Shown here: piece after piece, positions 60,098 through 64,000 of the stretch | Layout of the letters: each line of letters begins with the position of its first letter | Position numbering within the stretch: the stretch's first letter is position 1 | Source of the DNA: an uncultured Verrucomicrobiota bacterium | GTDB lineage: Bacteria > Verrucomicrobiota > Verrucomicrobiia > Opitutales > Seribacteraceae | DNA length: 64,000 bases | Direction of reading: 5' to 3' | Assembly: GCA_902569115.1 (NCBI GenBank) | Contig: CACFTI010000005.1 | Coordinates: forward strand, 31,142-95,141 | The notes under the pieces: model-generated | What the model was told of the DNA's origin: nothing | What the model saw: only the letters and a program-made list of their open reading frames with translations | The model's database searches: none | Program-made: the position numbers and the translations under genes

Positions 60098-60580
60098 TTA
60101 CACAGTCCAAGTGTCAACAATGAAAGCGTTGTCTCTAGCATGAATAAGACTGAGATCCAGAACATCCTGTGGAGCAATTGGGATAATTCCCGGTAAAATA
60201 GAAGCCTCTCCATGACCATACAGTGCTTGCAACGCGAAACGGCAGCAATAAACCTTCCCGCCTTCACCCATAAATTTCTTTAGGTTTTCTGCAAAATTTT
60301 GGTGACCAGGAAAAGCGGCGTCGCCCAGTGTTGGAAATCCTCTTTGTAGTCCTAGGGTGACGCCCGGACCATAAAGAAGGATAGATGTTTCAAAACCTTT
60401 ACGGTTTAAGCGTATTGCATTAAGCATGTTTACAAGTCCTATAGAGCCTTCGAAGGCAACGGTGTGAAATTTTACGAGAGCTTTTTGTCCAGGCTCTGCC
60501 TGAACATCCTCAAATACTTTTTCCTCATAATCTACGAAGCAATCTCCGTCTTTGTGTTTTTCTATGGTAATTTTTGGCAT
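60098..60580 (-). CDS. nitB: MSMEG_0572/Sll0783 family nitrogen-starvation response protein (Nit1C NitB)
   Basis: '[59 protein letters not shown]...[19 protein letters not shown]'; first gene of the cluster. Confidence 0.88.
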   Translation of the reverse strand: MPKITIEKHKDGDCFVDYEEKVFEDVQAEPGQKALVKFHTVAFEGSIGLVNMLNAIRLNRKGFETSILLYGPGVTLGLQRGFPTLGDAAFPGHQNFAENLKKFMGEGGKVYCCRFALQALYGHGEASILPGIIPIAPQDVLDLSLIHARDNAFIVDTWTV

Positions 60581-60619
60581 CTTGAAAGTTTGGTTAAGAT
60601 TGTGAATTTCAGTTATTTT

Positions 60620-60635
60620 TGCATTTCACATGCCA
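60620..60635 (-). promoter_or_regulatory. Candidate sigma-54 (-24/-12) promoter for the nitrilase operon
   Basis: Minus strand TGGCATG-TGAA-ATGCA; GG and GC at the standard spacing of TGGCAYR-N4-TTGCW, one core mismatch; about 40 nt upstream of the nitB ATG. Confidence 0.6.
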
Positions 60636-60840
60636 AACAAAAAAGAATAGAAAGATTGTGCTCTTATTTGGATAAGATTTTAGATCAGCTTATGATATTA
60701 ATATTATAAACTCATCATCTATTAATTACTACATGACAAAAATTTAACGATCTCTATTTAGTTGCGATTCGATTTAAGAGCACGGTGAGAATCAACTAAA
60801 ATCCAAATAGAAGATCAGGAACAATTTAAAATAATATGAG

Positions 60841-62334
60841 TTACCATTTCATTTCTTTGGTAGGAAAAAGTGCGTTTTCCTCTTTAAGTTGTCTTTTCAT
60901 TAGGCCAATCATTTCATTGATTTTCTTTGAGTTTTCTGGGGCCAGGTTTTTGGTTTCGTAGGGATCGTTTTTCAAATTGTATAATTCATATTTGGGTAAC
61001 GGTTGTTTACTCTTCCTTTTACCTGCACTCGTTAGGTATCGATAGATGAGCTTCCAGTCTCCCTTCCGGTATGAAGTGAAATAGGAGCTACGGTGGCTAT
61101 GTGGGAAATGACACATGAAGTGATCAGGTCTTTCCTGGTTACTCTTTCCTGATAGTTGAGGAAGCAGGCTTATGCCATCGACTGGATGCTTCGCTGGTGA
61201 GCTCGAGTTGGAAGCGTCCACGATGGTGGAGTATATATCCATGACTGTTCCGATCTGCTCGTGATGAAGATGATTACGGGCGATCTTAAACGGGTTTGCT
61301 TTTCCTGCCTTGGCCCAGCCGGCAATAAAGGGAACTCTCATGCCACCTTCGTAGCAGGTTCCCTTTTTCCCGCGAAGGGGAGCGGAACTGAAATAACCAT
61401 AAGTGTCACCCAGCGGTCCGTCCGATCCATTATCGCCGACGAAGAGGATCAGGGTGTTTTCGGCCACACCTTTATCTGTAACATGATCCATAAGGTCACC
61501 AAGTGATTTATCGATTCCCTCGATCAGAGTGGCAAATGACTTCGCGGACCTTGGCTTTTTCGATTTTTCGTAATTTTTGATAAACCGCGGATCGGACTGG
61601 AAAGGACTGTGCACAGCATAATGAGACATGTACAAAAAGAAGGGCTTTTCCTTTTGGATCGACCGGGTGACGGCATCCTTGGCCTCCAAGGTGATCGCTT
61701 CGGATAGGAAGGTGTCCGTCTTATGATATTTCTCCAATCCTGGAACAGCCCTTCTTTTTCTTTTTGGATCGAGGTTGCCATAGCCGTCTTCCCCAAAATA
61801 GCTACCGGGAGCACCAAAGGAACAGCCGGCAATATTGATATCGAATCCCAATCTGGTGGGGTCCTCTCCCTCATGGTCAATCGGTGCGAAATGAGCTTTT
61901 CCGGCAAAAATAGTATGATAACCATTTGACCGCAGAATGGAGGGGAGGGTGATGTCCTTCGAAGTGAGTCCTTCCCATTTCCAGTCCTCCGGGCCGGCAT
62001 TTTTACTTTCCGGACTGATGAATTGAGTGACGCGGTGCCTTGCGGAATTTTGCCCTGTCATTAGGGATGCCCGGGTGGGTGAGCACACAGACTGGGCATA
62101 GAACTGAGAAAAGCGTACTCCCTGCTCGGCCAGCCGTTCCATGTTGGGAGTACGGTACCAGTCGTTGAGCGCATGGCGTTCCGGCTTGCCGTTTTTGTCG
62201 GCAAGCATGGGCACGGAGGTGTCCATCAGACCCATATCATCCACCAGAAATAGGATGATGTTGGGCTTTTGTTTGGAAGATAAATTTAGAAAAAGAAGGA
62301 AACCACCGAGACAAAGAAAAAAAGACTTCTTCAT
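60841..62334 (-). CDS. Sulfatase, secreted
   Basis: 'KPNIILFLVDDMGLMDTSVP', 'QSVCSPTRASLMTGQNSARHRVTQFI', 'LILFVGDNGSDGP'. Confidence 0.94.
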   Translation of the reverse strand: MKKSFFLCLGGFLLFLNLSSKQKPNIILFLVDDMGLMDTSVPMLADKNGKPERHALNDWYRTPNMERLAEQGVRFSQFYAQSVCSPTRASLMTGQNSARHRVTQFISPESKNAGPEDWKWEGLTSKDITLPSILRSNGYHTIFAGKAHFAPIDHEGEDPTRLGFDINIAGCSFGAPGSYFGEDGYGNLDPKRKRRAVPGLEKYHKTDTFLSEAITLEAKDAVTRSIQKEKPFFLYMSHYAVHSPFQSDPRFIKNYEKSKKPRSAKSFATLIEGIDKSLGDLMDHVTDKGVAENTLILFVGDNGSDGPLGDTYGYFSSAPLRGKKGTCYEGGMRVPFIAGWAKAGKANPFKIARNHLHHEQIGTVMDIYSTIVDASNSSSPAKHPVDGISLLPQLSGKSNQERPDHFMCHFPHSHRSSYFTSYRKGDWKLIYRYLTSAGKRKSKQPLPKYELYNLKNDPYETKNLAPENSKKINEMIGLMKRQLKEENALFPTKEMKW

Positions 62335-62344
62335 GGTCGGCTTC

Positions 62345-63700
62345 TTATTCCCACTTGGTCAGTACATTACGTTCCTTAACCGGCCACCACTTGCCAATCT
62401 TTGCGGCAAGTCTCGCCACCACTTCAGGATTGTCTTTGGCCAGGTTCTTTTCTTCCTTAGGATCTTTAAGCAAGTTGAACAACTGTGGTCGCTTTTCTTC
62501 GCGTGGATGTGTCGACTTGTAACGGTTAACCTCCCCGTCATAGGTGAGCAAAAGTTTCCATTTTCCCTCAATGGTCCAACGGAAGAGGAGGGAGTTCTCC
62601 GGGTTTTCGACATCTGCAATGTCATGGGCAAAGGTTTCCCCAAAGATTCCCTTTCTTTTGATGGGCTTTTCTGTCTTTAAATTCTCGAGAAGATTTAACC
62701 CGGGCAACCCTTTGGGAGTGCGGGCACCGGTGGCAGCCAGGACAGTGGGAAACAAATCAATAGAGGAGACCACATCCTTACGTTTACCATTCTTTAACCC
62801 TCCGTTGGGCCAGGAGAACATGATAGGCGTACGAATGCCTCCCTCGTAAGGGGTTTGCTTGGAGCGTGGAGCATATCCGCCTCTTTCAGGATTTTGGATC
62901 CATCCATTGTCAGTGACATAGACGATGATGGTATCATCCCGGAGATTACGCTTTTCCAAGAGATCAATGAGTTGGCCACAGGTTTCATCAAACCAGGTGC
63001 ACATAGCATAATACTTGGCGATGGAAAGGGGAAGGCCAAGCTCTTGGTATGGTTTGAGCAATCTTTCAGGTGGGTTATGCGGGGTGTGGGGGAGAAATAC
63101 GCCGTACCATAAAAAGAAGGGCTTATTTTCTTTCATCGAATGGTCCACGAAATCTTCAATGGGTTTTAATCCATCCCGGCCGATTTTAAGTCCATCATCT
63201 CCATGTCGTCCGCCTGGTTGGGGGAAACCACGGGTCATCCCATGAGTGAATCCGCCATGCTTAAAATTTCCTTCCCACCATTTTCCGCTCTGGTGGCTGA
63301 GGTATCCTTGTTCACCTAGTAAATTGGGTAAGGTTTCAAATCGATCCAAATAGGAAATAAGCTGGGCTCTCTTTTGTTTGTAGTTTTCACCGTCCTTTGG
63401 AGGGTAGTTTTTAGGTGATGGATCATTTCCGGTGACACCGTGCTTATGAGCATACCGGCCATTGGCTAAAGTAACAAGTGAAGGTCTGCACAAAGCAGTG
63501 GGTACATACCCGCGTTCAAAGAGCACACTCTCCTTCGACAGTTTATCGAGGCGGGGCGTCTTGATCTGTGGATGTCCCATAAAGCCGTAATCGGTCCATG
63601 CCTGATCATCAGAAATAATGTACAGTACATTGGGAGACTTTTTAGCAGATAAAGCGGAGGCTCCACCAAATATAAGAAGTAGGCTGATAATTTTTTTCAT
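62345..63700 (-). CDS. Sulfatase, secreted, with CRPSL active-site variant
   Basis: 'SPNVLYIISDDQAWTDYGFMGHPQIKTPRLD', 'TALCRPSLVTLANGRYAHKHGVTGNDPSP', 'IVYVTDNGWIQNPE'. Confidence 0.92.
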   Translation of the reverse strand: MKKIISLLLIFGGASALSAKKSPNVLYIISDDQAWTDYGFMGHPQIKTPRLDKLSKESVLFERGYVPTALCRPSLVTLANGRYAHKHGVTGNDPSPKNYPPKDGENYKQKRAQLISYLDRFETLPNLLGEQGYLSHQSGKWWEGNFKHGGFTHGMTRGFPQPGGRHGDDGLKIGRDGLKPIEDFVDHSMKENKPFFLWYGVFLPHTPHNPPERLLKPYQELGLPLSIAKYYAMCTWFDETCGQLIDLLEKRNLRDDTIIVYVTDNGWIQNPERGGYAPRSKQTPYEGGIRTPIMFSWPNGGLKNGKRKDVVSSIDLFPTVLAATGARTPKGLPGLNLLENLKTEKPIKRKGIFGETFAHDIADVENPENSLLFRWTIEGKWKLLLTYDGEVNRYKSTHPREEKRPQLFNLLKDPKEEKNLAKDNPEVVARLAAKIGKWWPVKERNVLTKWE

Positions 63701-63736
63701 AAATAAAGGGCTGAATAAAGGAGGTTTATTTAAAAT

Positions 63737-64000
63737 TTAGCGAAAGAGCTCGTGGTCAGATTTACCACCGGCAATCAGATATGCCATTAGATCAAGAATG
63801 TCTTCTTTGTCCATTGTATTGATGAGACCGGGAGGCATCATTGAAATGGAGGATGGTTCAATCGAAGTTAAGTTCTCGGCTTTTACTTTGGTAACGGTAC
63901 TGGGTTTCATCATATCCGTATTTACCCAGTACTCATTATTTCTCATATTCATGATTCTTCCGTTGAGTTGGGTACCGTCGATCAGGCTAAAGACGCTCGA
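63737..64000 (-). CDS. C-terminal fragment of a PVC-type heme c-binding protein (5' end outside window)
   Basis: Open to the window edge: 'SSVFSLIDGTQLNGRIMNMRNNEYWVNTDMMKPSTVTKVKAENLTSIEPSSISMMPPGLINTMDKEDILDLMAYLIAGGKSDHELFR*'. Confidence 0.65.
   Translation of the reverse strand, partial: SSVFSLIDGTQLNGRIMNMRNNEYWVNTDMMKPSTVTKVKAENLTSIEPSSISMMPPGLINTMDKEDILDLMAYLIAGGKSDHELFR

Noticed and set aside
62141-62680. 179-aa plus-strand ORF
   Set aside because: Antisense across two confident sulfatase genes.
1-64000. CRISPR arrays, tRNA/rRNA genes, insertion sequences or prophage genes
   Set aside because: Looked for repeat-spacer periodicity, tRNA-like cloverleaf arms, transposase/integrase motifs in the ORF list; none recognised. 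A tool-based scan (tRNAscan, Infernal) is still needed.

Overview
The window is about 64 kb with a gene layout typical of the PVC superphylum (Planctomycetes/Verrucomicrobia/Lentisphaerae); taxon is inferred from gene content only. It contains eight PF00884-type sulfatases, two DUF1549/DUF1553 + DUF1501 pairs, one DUF1592-type + DUF1552 pair, PQQ/YVTN beta-propeller proteins, a Rieske/cytochrome b(-c) pair, glycoside hydrolase/lyase-like enzymes, an MFS-pdxA-cupin run, a CPA2 antiporter and a PAS-AraC regulator. Two gene sets stand out. (1) 19.4-26.5 kb: a four-gene chemosensory-like operon consisting of a hybrid CheA, CheW, a soluble protein with duplicated sensor units and no recognisable MCP signalling domain, and a triple-receiver protein ending in a class III nucleotide cyclase. 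No CheB, CheR or classical MCP is in the window. (2) 54.9-60.6 kb: a complete, tightly coupled seven-gene nitrilase cluster (Nit1C / MSMEG_0567-0572 / sll0783-0787 type) with a candidate sigma-54 -24/-12 promoter. This cluster type is associated with nitrogen-starvation responses and cyanide assimilation. Other unusual items are a sulfatase-PQQ propeller fusion with an internal composition change, a YVTN/heme c/ankyrin fusion preceded by a 21-bp palindrome touching its start codon, and sulfatases with non-canonical formylglycine motifs. I recognised no rRNA, tRNA, CRISPR or IS element. All calls come from reading the sequence and ORF translations; no searches were run.
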